Source of the DNA: Eonycteris spelaea
Taxonomy: Eukaryota; Chordata; Mammalia; Chiroptera; Pteropodidae
Direction of reading: 5' to 3'
DNA length: 64,000 bases
Assembly (NCBI GenBank): GCA_003508835.1
Contig: PUFA01000314.1
Span: 1,302,001 to 1,366,000, forward strand
Below, one piece after another: positions 34,601 through 44,059 of the stretch. The notes under the pieces were generated by a model. It worked only from the letters and a program-made list of their open reading frames with translations. It did not search any database and was not told the DNA's origin. Each line of letters starts with the position of its first letter. Positions within the stretch are counted from its first letter, which is position 1. The position numbers were made by a program, and so were the translations under genes.

Positions 34601-37600
34601 TCCCCTGAATCTCAGACACTATGGGGGCGAAGGCTGTCACTGCCCGGCTTCCATAGTCCCCGAGCTTTGGGGACGTGCGGGCACGAGCCAGGGGCTCCAG
34701 GCCCAGACAGGGTGGGGGAGCCTCGCGGGAGGCACCCGAGGCCCTCTGGGTGGCTGACTTCCTGGCGACAAAGATGCACATCTTTGGGGTAAGATACGAA
34801 TAGCAGCACCGCATACACACTATCTCTTAGGTTACAGGTGGCAGCGGAAATCGGGTTTGAAAAGCTTGGCGATCGCGCGTTTGCGCATCTCCGTGTCTGG
34901 TTGTGATGCCAGGAGCTGAGTTTCAGGGTCTTATTTACACTGCTTTTTTGTTGTGTTCTGTTTTCAAGCAGGTTCCTCACATGAAGCTTCCTTCCCTAAC
35001 GTAAAACAGTAGGGCGGATGCGTCTAGCGTGACCGTGTGGGTTGCGGGTGAGTCGGGTTGCAGTCGGCTGGTTTCTGCCGTGGTCAGGGCGCAGCGGCAG
35101 GCCTTGGCTCAGGGTGCATGTGACAGCACCCTCTTTGCCCTGCTGACAGACAGTGGCGGGGCCGCTGGGAGCGCACTCATCTCCCCGGACAACGCGAACC
35201 ACGGCCCCGCCCGCCCCGGCGAGCCGTCGGCTTCTGCCGCCCCATCCAAGCAGCCGTGGCCGCTGGTCGCTCTGGACGTTTCCCCCGCCCCTTTCCGAAT
35301 GGAATGACAGGAATGCTGGCGACCGCGCGCGCCTCTCCCTTTGCGGCCGCAGACCCCGTGCACCCAGCGGACTCCTGCCTACTCGCGGCCTTCCGTCCAG
35401 TTCGCTGCGCTGACTCCTGGTGGGCGGCTTGCTGAGCAGTTCATTTGCTGTCACTGTGCAGATGCGCACGCTCAGACACGTGCAGCAGACGCATGTGAAT
35501 GCTCCAACAAGAGGCGCAGCGAAGTCGTCACCGGGGCTCCCTTATACCTGTGGCGTGGGGGGGGGGGGCTCGTGCCAGTGTAAGCGCTGAGTCGTTTCCT
35601 CAGTCGTGCGTGCACCATCCGCAAGCTTCGGCCGTCTGCACGTGCCAGCCACTTCTGAGAATGATGCTCTCTTTAGGGACCCTTTACGTCCGGCGGGGCC
35701 AGGTCTCTGTGCAGCATCGCCCCCTCCCCAGCCCGCGGGGCCTCGCTCCCCTGGAGCAGCCGTTCCTTCCCGGGGAGTCTCCGCGGAGGCCCCACTGGGA
35801 TCGGTATTGGAGCGGACGGGGCGGAGCCTCCTGTACCCCAGGCCGGGAGGAGGATGCAGAGGATACCCCGTGGGACCTGTCCTCGGGGCGCCTTTTGCTC
35901 TGCACACTCTGGAGCGCACACCTGAGCAGGCGGAGAGGGAGGGCGCCCCCCGCAGGTCCCTACGTTCCATGCACTCCCGTGTCTAGTGGCCCGGGAGGTG
36001 GGTGCCAGAGCCGCGGCCGCTTCCATTGGACATGTCCGCTGCCCCTGCGGGTCATGCGCACTTGCCGTGACGGCCGCACGCGAGCCGAGGGCCGGAGCGC
36101 CGCAGAAAGCGGGCACCGGCTCTGACTCCCACGCACGTCAGTCTCGCCCCGCCACCTGTGTCTGGAAGTGTGTTCCTCAGGCCATTGTTTTGGGGACCTT
36201 CGTGGGTTCCTTCTGAACAGAAGCGTCGGTGCTCCGGTAACTCCTGCAGTGCTGTTTACACAAGAGGTGTGTCCGGCTGTGCTGCGTGGAACGCGCGCGT
36301 GCCAGTTATTGCACGTTGCACACCTCCAGCCCCTCGGCAAATGCGCAGTGTCCTTGCTGCTAAAGGTTCCTCTGGATGGGCGCTCAAAGAACGTTCTGGA
36401 AGACTCGTCCATAATGGCAGCCTAATGGGCAGTGTGGAATCGGACATTAAACGAGCACCGAGACGAACAGGACTGCAGGCCTCCCCAGAATCCAGCGGCT
36501 CTTCAGCCCCGGACATGCCCGCCGCGCCCCCGCGCCTGTCAGCCCCTGCAGCCCGCCTTCTCCGCGTGCTCGGGCGCCTGCGGTGTGTGCGGGAGGGGCT
36601 CGCGGGCCTCGTGCATGCCAGAAGGCAGTCCCGGGGGCCGTGGCCTCCGCGGAGCCCTCGCCGGTGCCGCAGCGGGGGACTGCGCCCCAGGCAGGGGCCG
36701 CGCAGGTTGCCGCGTGGCGGCCGTGCGCGTGCGCGTCTGCCTCCCGGACGCGCCGCGGGCGGCCTACGGGGCCGTGAGGGCTTCGTCCCGCCCCGGCCGG
36801 TGCCTGTCTGAGGCTTTCCTGGTGCGTGCCTGCCACTTCCATAGTTGCCACTTCTCCTGCCCGGGGCACGAGGCCGCAGCGTGGAAAACCCGTCCCGCGG
36901 TGGCGAGGGCTGTCCCCGCGTCCTCACACGGCCCTGCTGGCTCGCCGTCCAGGGCCGGCCCGGCGTGGCCGCGCGGCTCCCGTCCTAGGGACGCGTGGGC
37001 CGTGTCCCGCACGAGGCGTTGCTTTCCTTCCCCAAGCGCAGCAGTCTCACCTCCCATCTAAACGAAGGCTCTTCTGCTGGGAAGCGCGGAGCGCAGTTTA
37101 AACACTGCGGAGGCCGCGCGGGTGGCAATGCCACAGGCCGGGTGCTGGACGCGCTCCCGCTTCCGGGCCCGGAAGGCCGCGTCAGGGTCCCCGGGCTGCG
37201 CGGTCCGGCGAAGCCTCTCCTCCTGGCGTCTGTGTCCTCAGGCGGACGGTCCCTTGACTGGGAGGGGACGCTGAGAGTCAGTTCCCCTCTTCCTCTTCTT
37301 ACAAGGACACACGTCTTACCTGAAATCCTCCTACGACCCGCCTCCACATACAGCCATGTGGGGGTTGGCGTGCACCGTGGGTTTGGGGGCGCACACTTCA
37401 GCCCGCAGCGTGCATCTGGCACATCTGTGGAGCTGGAGTGTCCTTAAGAGGCTGAGGTCACAGTTCAGCTCTTAGCACATGACCGACACTCACAGGGGCC
37501 TCGGGTCACTGCTGCGTGTCACAGATACTGCGCAAAGGCCAAGGGCGACCGCTGTGCCATGCACGCTCACTCGGATACACCCGGAGGCAGCTGAGGGAAA

Positions 37601-40600
37601 CAAGGCTGTCCCCCATCTAGAAGCTGCCGAGAGGTGTTTCAGGGGCCGTTAACATTCTCAGCACCTCGGACAGCTCTGCGGCCTTCTCACCAGTTTCCAG
37701 CACGTTGGTGGGCACAGAATCTGCATCATTACACTGAAAATCAGACGGTTTTGAGCTGTCCTTTGTGCACCACTTAATTTACGTGCATACACTTTAAAAT
37801 GGACAGTGAGTGCGCCTCGCGATGCATTTCTCATGAGTAAACTGACAATTCCTTAGGACGCTTCACACCCCACCCATGCCCACCAGGGTGTTAAGTCCTA
37901 AATGTCTCCCAAGTCTTTTCTCAGAGGGAAAAAGAATCAGTTTCGTGGTATAGTTCATTCGTGTAACTAGCTTGTAACCAGAAGATTTGAGTGTGAATAT
38001 GTTTATGTAGTGCTGGCTTCATAGATTTTCAGACCAAAATTAACTCAGAAAGACAGTAGCTCTGCAGTGTGCAGGGGATAGTGAACTCACAGTCAGACGC
38101 CTTATGTGGGGGACCCCGGCACAGCTAGGCTCTGCGTTACTTAGATGGGCGGATGGGTGTGTGCGGAGGGAGGGCGGGAAGTGCAGGTAGGTAGGTGGGT
38201 GAGTGGATGGATGGCTGCTCAGATGGACCCATGAGGGACGGACAGATGAATCATATAAAGAACAATATAAAGTACTAACAAAAACGTGCAAACGTCAGCG
38301 TTTTTTACAAAGTTACTTAATGACTTATTTAAACGCCTCATGAAGTGCGTGTGTACTGAATGTTACGATGTTGCGGTACTCGCTGACAGGTAATTCCATG
38401 TGACAACATGGAGAAAAGACTTGAACCTTAGACGAGTGCTAGTGATGAAAACTCAAAGATCAAGTTTTAGGCCTCGTCAAAGTTTTGATGTCTCGCAGTG
38501 TGAAACTGCATTTGATGTCACAAAGTTAGCGAATAGAATAAAATCGACTGCAAAAGATGATATAATGAAATTTTTAAGCTAAAAACAGCAGCAAAAATTG
38601 TTCTTAATGATCGGATTTGGTCATGGGCTCTCTGTGTGGTGAGTAGCCATGGGTGTGGCTCCGGGGGACTTACCCAGTCCAGGCCTCTTGGGAGTATGGA
38701 AGTGACCCTGAACTGACCTGTATCAAATGTCGCGTTTTCCCAAGCAAAAGGGAAAGCTTTGCTCCCCAGGGACAGTGAGGTCACCTTTGAAAAGTCCGCT
38801 AGTTTCGGAAGAGCGTACAAGCAAACGGGACGGTGGGATTCTTCTGAGCATGGAGGGAGTTCCCCGGCGGGTGCCGGGTCGGCCTGGACCGAGCGGTCCG
38901 CCCGGAAGGCGGGGGCGGCGCCCACGCCCAGGACTGAAGAGCCACTTGTCACGGTGTGGGCTCCTTGCCCTCGTGGCTGTCCCCATCCGTTTCCGGTGCT
39001 GTTGACGCAAGCTGCTGAGCAGTGGGGTGACGTGACGGTGGCAGTGAGCGCGCGGGCGGCGAGTGTGGGACAGTGCGTGGGAGTGAGGCACCTGCGGCAG
39101 GTGCGCCGGAGCTCCTGAGGCCAGCCCGCCCCTCCGGCACCACCGGGCCAACGCCCGGCCGTGCACGCGCGCCCCCTGCTGCTGGGGTGTTCCCCTGATC
39201 CCAGCCGCGGCCTCCGTCCCCTGCCCACCCCTCCACCCCCGTACCCCCCGCCGCCACCCAGGTTCTGGTGCTGGCCGTGCCACTTACCTGTACTTACCTT
39301 GAAGACGCAGTGCAGTGACCTGCCGACCCCTCGCTGTGGCCCGTGGTGAGCAGCCTGCCGGGGACGCAGACGCACGGTGGCCCCGGTGCCCGTGCTGCCA
39401 GCTCAGGCGTCTGCAGGGCGGCGCGTGCCGCACCCCGCTGGCGCGCCCCCGCACGCTTCGCCTCCCAGCCCCGCGAATGTCATTCTTTCCGAATGCAGCC
39501 CCTCCGGCTACACTTTAATTAAGCTCATCTGCGCTCCTCGAAATGGAATGCAGATGCGGTTCAGCCTTCACCTGGCAGGGTGAAGCGAACTCTGGCTTCC
39601 GGAGGCTCCGCCCCGCTCCGAGATTCTGTCGCCTGCCTTCTTGGGTGACCTTGGCTTCACCTCGCACTTCCCTTGGCTCAGACCCCAGACCCCTGACTGG
39701 GCTGGGCCAGTCTCTGCACTGCTGTTTGCACACCGTGGTCCCTTTGCTGCCTTGAGCCCCCTGCAAGGTCACTTCCGCCGTGCCCCCAAGGTTAGCAGGC
39801 GACAGCAGGCGCACAGTTTCCGTGGCACCCTGACGAGGCACGTCCAGGCGCCCCGCCCCGCCCGGCACAGCCAGGGCGTCCGTGGGGGCCGCGGGAGTGC
39901 GCGCGACCAGGCGCGTCCGCGCAGGCGTGTGTGTGCCACAGCGGCCGCGAAGTTAATGAAAGGGGCGTGCAATGCACACGTGTGCCCCCGTGCCTGCGTG
40001 GCCGAGGCGAGTGCTCTGGGCTGGACCAGGGACGAAGGCGGCCCGCTGCCCAGCCTCCCCCAGCGGAACGCAGTGGCCAAGCCCTGACTCAGAGGAGCCG
40101 CTTTCTGCAGAGGCAGGGTGCAGAGGTGACTCACACCTGCCAGACGGCAGAATCAGTCTGAGGCCGTAGGGCGAGGAGAGGAGGGGGCTGGGCCCAGAGA
40201 ACAGGGAGGTGGTTCAGGGGAGGAGGAGCGGAGGTCACTGAGGGTGAAGCCTCTGCAGGGAGCTGGCAGGGAGCTGGGCCTGCTGCGGGAGCGTTGTGGC
40301 GGGGGTGGGGGGAGGGTTGGGATGGTTGGGGATCCGATGCCAACCACACCTCCTCCTATTTGTCCGTGGCCTGACTGGCTTCCCTCGGCTGGTTTCTCCC
40401 ACTGGCTTTGTGACCCTCAGGAGCGGTGACTAAGGCACTGTTTCCTGGTGACTTTCCGAGATTGACGTTTGGCTTCAGTGGACAGCAAAGTGAGCAGTGA
40501 ATATTCATCAGACCTCTGGGTCTCAGGCTCCGGCCCCTTTCCTCCTCGAGTGGCCCTGGGAGCAGGTTGGGGCTGAGGAATCTGGACCCGGACATCACGA

Positions 40601-42692
40601 GGACGCAGACACCCGCCGACACGTGTCAGAGGTGCTTCAAAATGTACTTGTTCTGCTTTCTAATTCTGCTGCTTCTGACAAGGGAAACTCGGCCCTGAGG
40701 CCGGGGCCCGCGTGCAGCGCGCGCTGTGCTGGCGCCGGTCCCGGTGATGCTGCTCGCTCCGCCCGCGCGCATGCGCTGTCCCTCCGCTGCGGTGCGGTTC
40801 TGTGTGGCCACAGCGCCTGCGCATCTGCGTGCGTGTCCGGTTCCCTGCGAGCCGCCCACCCCTGCTCCGGCCCTTGAGTTTCCCCACCCGGTCCTCCTCA
40901 CCCCCAGTGGACTGTCCTCTGAGCCCCCAGGGGAACCTCCGCAAACTCAGGAAGAGCTGCTTCCGCTGCTTAGGCCCGACACAGTCCCCCAGGGCACGGC
41001 AGACTGTACCCCCCACCCCGAGGCCCGGGTTCGCAGCGGGCCACACAGTTCTCACGGAACGCGAGGAGTGTTTAAAATACAGCCGTTGCTTGTGTAAGTG
41101 CCGTGGCCGCAGATGAAAGGCTCGGGACATTCAGAGTGTGATCGGGGCAGAACGTCACAAAGACAGGGACAGAGGCAGCCCCCGGGGACCCTCCGAATCC
41201 CGTCAGCCAGAGCGAGCCGGGGGGTCTCGGCGGAGGCATGGCTCCCTCGGACGAGCCGGGGCTCACGGCGGGAGCGGGGACAACGCCGGGCGCCCCGCGT
41301 GTCCGTGCCCACGGCCGCGTCCGCCGGGCCGCTCACTGTGACGCCGGCCGGCGCTGGCCTGTCCGTGCGGCGTGCGCAGTGGGGGCGTTTGCTGCCCGCT
41401 GTGGCCGGCCTGCCGGGGGAGCAGCTGCCGCCGGTGCACGCAGCACGGAAGGCGGGCGGGGACCTGGTGCCTGCTGCGGAGCAGACCCGGGGAGGCGGAG
41501 ATGCGGGGACACCGGGGAGGAATCCGTGAGGCGTCAGGCGGCTCGAGCCCCCTCGCGGCCAGCAGCATGTCGGGCTGCTAGGACTCCTGGTGACGACGTG
41601 GGGCGACAGGCAAGGGGACAAGGGGCTGGGGGAAGAGGGGAGGGGCGGGCGCGGCCCCGCCTCGGGGGTCGTGGGCTTCAGGAGGACGGCGGAGGCGGGG
41701 AGGCGCGGGGGGGGGCGGTGCAGCCTCCGCGTCTCCGGCGCTCGTGCGCCTGCGTGCCGTCCCAGGGCGGAGGCTGCAGCACAGGCGGCCGGAGGGAGCT
41801 CGGTGCGTCCTGAGCCAGCGCTGACGGGACACGCAGGCCGCCGTGCTCTGTGCGGCCGCACTCGGGAGCCTCCGACGCACGCGGTGCTCACGCGCCTGTT
41901 CACACGCGGCCGCGTGCGTGCGCGCAGGCCGTGCGCCGGAAGAGGCGCGCGCGTGGGGACGCTGGCGCCGGCCGGGGCGCTTACGGCCTGGGCTGGTCCT
42001 GCGCCGCCCCGCGCAGTCCGTCCCCAGACTGAAACGCCACCGGCCCTGAGGCCGCTGGAAAGTGCTGTTTGCCCCACGACTTCCTCTCCTGCTCGGGGCG
42101 TCCCGCTGCTCGTTGGATAGATTTCCATGATTCCCATAAAAGTGTGAATGAAGGATGCCGGCTCTGCGCCCAGCTACACCGCATTCCGATGGAGCTTTGC
42201 CAGCAGCTCCGGAAGTCTGTTCCCTCTCACCCGGGGTCCCCGGCGCCCGGGCTGCAGACTGGTCCCGTGCCTGGCCTGGCCGCAGCCAGGCCGCAGCCGC
42301 AGGTGAGCGGCGGGCAGGTGGGCGGAGCTTCACACCTGCAGCCGCTCCGGGCGCCGGCACCGCCGCCTCCGCTGCGCCTCAGACCGTCGCGCTACATGGC
42401 CGCTGGTGCCGAACAGGCTGGGGACCGCGGCCGTGGCGCCGGGGGCCGCGTGCGGAGCGGCGTGCGCGGGAGCAGAGCCGGCGGCTCAGCCCTGTCTCTC
42501 TCCCTCGCCCCGCAGTGCCTCGTGTTCGAAGACGCGCCCAACGGCGTGGACGCGGCCCTCGCAGCCGGCATGCAGGTGGTCATGGTGCCCGACGCACACC
42601 TGCGCCGCGACCTGACGGCCAAGGCCACCGTGGTGCTGGAGTCCCTGGAGCACTTCCGGCCCGAGCTCTTCGGGCTGCCGCCCTACGAGTGA
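7566..42692 (+). CDS. PUDP: PUDP, pseudouridine-5'-phosphatase (complete, four coding exons)
   Basis: Joining 7566-7635, 23766-23984, 32035-32264 and 42516-42692 gives 696 nt, that is 231 codons plus TGA, close to the 228 residues I recall for the human protein. Family knowledge: this cytosolic, Mg-dependent HAD-superfamily phosphatase removes phosphate from pseudouridine 5'-monophosphate, a product of RNA turnover. Visible motifs: motif I FDLDG, with nucleophile D17 and acid/base D19; motif II ATSSG, with T116; motif III GKPDPD, with K152; motif [10 protein letters not shown], with E178/D179. The cap domain should lie between motifs I and II, mostly in exon 2. Introns are phase 1, phase 1 and phase 0, all GT-AG. 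No frameshift or internal stop is present. In exons 2-4, 190 of 206 whole sense codons end in G or C, which is extreme. The N-terminus is about three residues longer than in human. Confidence 0.97.
8000..8200 (+). mobile_element. MER20 hAT-Charlie DNA transposon relic
   Basis: GGGGACATCTGGCAGCGTCT (8029-8048), GGAGGCATTTGGACCGTCC, AAGCACAGGACCGCCCCACA and CCCAGCCCCTAACGCG follow the MER20 consensus in order (ACATTTGGCAATGTCTGG, CACAGGACAGCCCCCACA, CCAGCCCAAAATGTC). It begins just past the CpG island. Several changes from consensus are toward G or C. It is non-autonomous and carries no transposase. Confidence 0.7.
8655..8755 (-). mobile_element. MIR SINE fragment
   Basis: GGTAAAGTTGCTTGCCTGAG, GTCCCACGGCTAAGAAGGAG and CAAAGCTGAGATCCCAGATC form the reverse complement of the MIR core (GTGACCTTGGGCAAGTTACTT and its surroundings). 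Confidence 0.75.
8760..13744. other. Intron 1 stretch without recognised elements
   Basis: Mixed composition. 8760-10660 is near average or AT-rich. From about 11220 it becomes strongly GC- and CpG-rich. A short G run lies at 11264-11285. An 83-codon ORF at 8791-9042 resembles nothing I know. Nothing else supportable. Confidence 0.6.
13745..14165 (+). repeat. G-rich minisatellite, 34-36 bp unit, about 12 copies
   Basis: The unit reads approximately GGTGTGGGGACCAGAGTGGG followed by GCCCTGGGAGGGGC. Variants such as ACCGGAGCGG (near 13940 and 13973) and ACCGAGTGG (near 14040) mark individual copies. It has strong purine strand bias and several G runs of four or more per unit. The long ORFs across it on both strands follow from the repetition. 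Confidence 0.9.
14166..16850. other. Intron 1 stretch without recognised elements
   Basis: CpG-rich to about 14960 and 15400-16560, with an AT-rich interval at 15040-15330 (a TTTTTTTT run near 15071) and AT-rich sequence again from 16630. No element named. Confidence 0.55.
16855..17290 (-). mobile_element. L1 LINE fragment (antisense, ORF2/3' region)
   Basis: TTTCTTAGTGGCTGCGCTGA followed by GGATTACAGTGAGGATGG matches the antisense L1 motif TTTTTAGTGGTTGCTCTAGGGATTACA. The stretch from TACACCACCTGAATGGGGGG to GCAGTTGTCTTAATTCAGG aligns in order with the following part of L1. The middle, AT-rich in L1, is GC-rich here (17085-17160). Confidence 0.6.
17291..19640. other. Intron 1 stretch without recognised elements
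   Basis: AT-rich to 17620, GC-rich to 18650, then mixed. A (AAAAG)n-like run lies near 19180-19200. No element or exon supported. Confidence 0.5.
19642..19780 (-). mobile_element. MER5A hAT-Charlie DNA transposon relic
   Basis: GGGCGGGGCCTCTGACTGCA (19690-19709), GAGGCCCAGGAATTCACCTT and CTGGTCCAGGGACCATACTC followed by TGAGAACCAATGG reproduce the reverse complement of MER5A in order, including the terminal inverted-repeat side (ACACTTTGAGAACCACTG). It is a short, old non-autonomous element. Confidence 0.75.
19781..23500. other. Intron 1, CpG-rich distal part
   Basis: AT-rich to 20500, with a mixed TATG/CACA microsatellite at 20667-20713. It then becomes very GC- and CpG-rich (20720-23500), densest at 21850-22330 where GCGGCGACG-type runs occur. 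It could be an intronic CpG island, but I see no start, splice or protein signal to support a gene. Confidence 0.5.
23766..23984 (+). CDS. PUDP: PUDP coding exon 2
   Basis: The acceptor is a pyrimidine-rich tract ending CCGCAG at 23765, and the donor is G|GTGAGC at 23985. The exon codes for residues 24-96 and the first base of codon 97. It begins [11 protein letters not shown], completing the loop after motif I, then covers most of the helical cap domain ([25 protein letters not shown]), which shapes substrate choice in this HAD group. Of 72 whole codons only four end in A or T. Confidence 0.97.
25020..27410 (-). mobile_element. L1M-type LINE, 2.4 kb, antisense, 5'-truncated
   Basis: Reading left to right gives the antisense L1 3' UTR (25028-25600: CAGTTCACTGGCGTGAAGT for CATTCAGTGGCATTAAGTA; TTGTGAATCACGCTGCAGG for TTGTGAATAATGCTGC; TCGAGGAACCACCGTGCTGT). 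Next come the 3' ORF2 boundary (25720-25960, TTATCAGATATATGACTCG) and ORF2 itself. On the minus strand, peptides at 26425-26628 ([10 protein letters not shown]), 26818-27042 ([15 protein letters not shown]) and 27006-27281 ([22 protein letters not shown]) match ORF2 reverse-transcriptase-region landmarks. Stops, frameshifts and deletions make it inactive. Confidence 0.85.
27411..28800. other. Intron 2 stretch without recognised elements
   Basis: 27411-27690 may be a further L1 remnant (CTGGTAGTCTGGCTAGAACA) but I cannot prove it. A T15-16 run lies near 27893-27909. The remainder is unremarkable. Confidence 0.45.
28804..29135 (+). repeat. 57-bp minisatellite with a CCAAT box per unit
   Basis: Units run 28804-28860, 28861-28917, 28918-28974, 28975-29030 and 29031-29087, with a decayed sixth to about 29135. 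Lengths are 57, 57, 57, 56 and 57 bp. Each of the first five ends in GGCCAATCAGCA (or GCCAATCAGCA), and each starts GGGGAAGCAGCCCCTGATT with minor changes. Across each unit boundary, CAATCAG..GGGG and CCCCTGATTG form an imperfect inverted repeat. GGGGCGTGTCC/GGGGCGTTTCC in the middle resembles a GC box. Confidence 0.9.
29320..29580 (-). mobile_element. MaLR LTR fragment (MLT1/MST class)
   Basis: GACGGACACCAGTCATTGGA (29440-29459), CTGCAAAGACCCTGTTACCA (29517-29536) and GATGTGGTCACATTCTGGGA follow the reverse complement of a MaLR LTR (GGACACCAGTCATATTGGA, AAAGACCCTATCTCCAAAT, GTCACATTCTG) in order. Non-coding relic. Confidence 0.65.
29581..29814. other. Spacer between MaLR fragments
   Basis: Unassigned sequence. 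It may be internal to or inserted in the LTR relics on either side, but it shows no motif of its own. Confidence 0.35.
29815..30105 (-). mobile_element. Second MaLR LTR fragment
   Basis: GTCTTAGCTCGGGCTGCTGT (29822-29841), CCAGGTGGCTTAAAACACG, GGTTCTGGAGGCTGGAGTCG and CACCCTCATGACCTCATCTA (30048-30067) are successive reverse-complement MaLR LTR landmarks. It is in the same orientation as the fragment at 29320. Confidence 0.75.
30155..30990 (-). mobile_element. L1 LINE fragment (antisense, ORF2 region)
   Basis: TTACATTGTGGTCAGGGGAT (30202-30221), TTATATGATTTCAATTATTT, TGTGCTCTGCTGTTGCTGGG and TAGACAATACGCAATTGGGTC followed by TCTTGT match successive antisense L1 landmarks (CATTGTGGTCAGAGAA, TGATTTCAAT, TCTGCTGTTGTTGGG, CTTGTAGGCAGCATATAG). 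It has stayed AT-rich, unlike the L1 3' end at 25020. Confidence 0.75.
31005..31115 (+). mobile_element. MaLR LTR fragment, opposite orientation
   Basis: GAGGGTGGGTCCCCATGAGC continuing to 31049 is an exact 33-nt inverted match to 30022-30054. AGCGTGTGAGCACAGGGTGAGG then follows the MaLR ATGTGAGGACACAGTGAG landmark. It lies just right of the L1 fragment. Confidence 0.6.
32035..32264 (+). CDS. PUDP: PUDP coding exon 3
   Basis: The acceptor TTTCCCTCCCCCAG ends at 32034 and the donor AAG|GTGAGC follows at 32265. The exon codes for residues 97-173: the return to the Rossmann-like core, motif II ATSSG (T116), the VLGDDPEV segment, and motif III lysine K152 in GKPDPDIF. The phase joins cleanly with exon 2 (G+GG gives glycine 97). 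Nine of 76 whole codons end in A or T, the least GC-shifted of the three larger exons. Confidence 0.97.
32265..42515 (+). other. PUDP: PUDP intron 3
   Basis: GT-AG intron, phase 0. Apart from a probable ERVL LTR at 32905-33095 it is mostly unrecognised. CpG-rich blocks lie at 33400-34150, 36470-37220, 38830-39480, 39780-40080 and 41200-42060. AT-rich parts lie at 34400-34560, 37700-38620 and around 42100. 35558-35570 is a short G run. The intron resembles the flanks in composition and shows no supportable exon. Confidence 0.88.
32905..33095. mobile_element. Probable ERVL-type LTR fragment (MLT2-like)
   Basis: GTCCACCAAGAGTCGCCTCA, GACTCAGTTTGATTGAAAGTG, TTATTACAAATAACC, TCTGGAAATCCGCAGGGTTT and AGGAGCTCTGCCAGGAATCA resemble, in order, an ERVL LTR with the pattern GGAAATTCCAAGGGTTTTAGGAGCTCTGTGCCAGGAA. 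Family and strand are from memory and not certain. No retroviral coding sequence is attached. Confidence 0.5.
42516..42692 (+). CDS. PUDP: PUDP coding exon 4 (terminal, with stop)
   Basis: The acceptor CTCTCCCTCGCCCCGCAG ends at 42515. The exon codes for residues 174-231, starting [10 protein letters not shown], which holds motif IV acidic residues E178/D179 for Mg binding. It continues through [11 protein letters not shown] and ends FGLPPYE followed by TGA at 42690-42692. The C-terminus FGLPxYE is a clear PUDP signature. Three of 58 sense codons end in A or T. Confidence 0.97.
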   Translation, partial: CLVFEDAPNGVDAALAAGMQVVMVPDAHLRRDLTAKATVVLESLEHFRPELFGLPPYE

Positions 42693-42869
42693 GCGGCGCC
42701 CCGCGCCCGCTGGTCGCCGCCGCCTCATCACCCCGTCCCAGCCTCACCCCCGTGCACTCGCTCCATCCACCACGATGACGCACCGGAGCCCGACGGCCCT
42801 CAGGAAGCCAGGTAGAGGCCGCGGGGCCGGCGCCTAGCCGAGGGCACAGCTGTCCTGTGCATCGCTGTA

Positions 42870-43130
42870 CTTACGTGGTGTGCACGCACATCCATGCTTG
42901 TGTGTGAACACGCACGCACATATGTATGCGTGTGTACACATACATGCATAGATATGTACGATACAAGGAAAAATGAAATTACATTTGTGTTCATTTCTGT
43001 TTAGTTTTTCTAAGCCCTGGCAGGAACATGTAAAAAATGCACACATGTATTTATATACTTTTATGTGTGTGTGTATGTATACACATTTAGCCCTTATCTA
43101 CAGTATAAATGTTTACAGTGTACATAAACA
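42870..43130. repeat. CA/TG- and TA-rich simple sequence in the 3' UTR region
   Basis: Alternating ACGCACACATATG and TATGTGTGTGTATG blocks, imperfect. Confidence 0.5.
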
Positions 43131-43754
43131 CTGCAAAAATGGATACTCTTTGTCTTTGAAATACCCTCCACCGTATCACCTGTAGTATTTCTGATATGAA
43201 CACAGTTTTAGCCTGTACCTCATAGCTAGGCACATACCCGCATTCGAACATGGTTTATAGCTCAAAAATGTATCCTCTCTGCTCTGAGGACATGTATTTT
43301 TCTAATTCGTGCCTCGATGTAAATGTAATTTGATTTCAGAATGTGTTCCTGATATACCCCAGAGCCAGAGCCCATTTCCGGGATGATTCATCAGATGCTC
43401 CTCGTTGGCCATTAATCCCCTTTAATTGATTTACTCTGCCTTCTGTGTGTGACAGGCATTGAAATGGGACAAACACAATCACAGGGGTGTGCCTGCCTCT
43501 GTACCCTTGCAGTTGGTCTCTGTCATTAGTTGTCATTGAGCTAATTTTCAACTCTAAGTTGTAGAAAAGGCATAGTAATGTATGTGATTGTCGGATGATT
43601 GCCTGCTAATGATCGCCTCTGGCTGCTGACCGATTTTACCTCAGTTCAGCAAATTCCTTTCACATTTTTGATGCCTGTGTACTTGTCTGTTCTTTGAATT
43701 CTCCTTCAACTGGTTGTAACATTCTCCTGGTTATCCCACCAGTTAATTTACTTG

Positions 43755-43760
43755 AATAAA
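43755..43760 (+). terminator. PUDP: Candidate polyadenylation signal AATAAA for PUDP
   Basis: This is the first AATAAA I noted after the stop codon, followed by T- and GT-rich sequence (ATTTTTGG, ATTTGTATGGG) as expected of a downstream element. A second AATAAA at 44047-44052 has a weaker GT-rich follow-up. Confidence 0.45.
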
Positions 43761-44046
43761 ATTTTTGGAAGCTGTTCACATTATATTTGTATGGGAGTAT
43801 GATTTCATCTTTTTAAAAAGACATTTCTTCTAACAAATATAAAACATAAATGTGACTAGTTTACTTGTTTTTTAACCCAAACAGTATTCACGCTGTAAAA
43901 TGACATTTATTTATTTTTAGTGAACCTTGCTCTCTTTGCAAATAGCGATAAAAGCTCTTGATTAAATGGTCACTTGTTTGATTTGGTATCTCGTTCTTCC
44001 AAAATACGTATCTTGAGGTTTTCTAATCTTTCAGCGATTTTGCATG

Positions 44047-44052
44047 AATAAA
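44047..44052 (+). terminator. Alternative polyadenylation signal AATAAA
   Basis: A second canonical hexamer about 290 bp after the first. It is plausible as a distal site, but downstream sequence is A- and C-rich rather than GT-rich. Confidence 0.25.
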
Positions 44053-44059
44053 GCAAAGA

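Larger units (their letters stand above)
42693..43790 (+). other. PUDP: Probable PUDP 3' UTR
   Basis: After the stop, about 160 bp of GC-rich sequence gives way to AT-rich DNA with alternating CA/TG and TA runs (42870-43130). The candidate polyadenylation signal is at 43755. The exact end is uncertain without transcripts. Confidence 0.5.
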
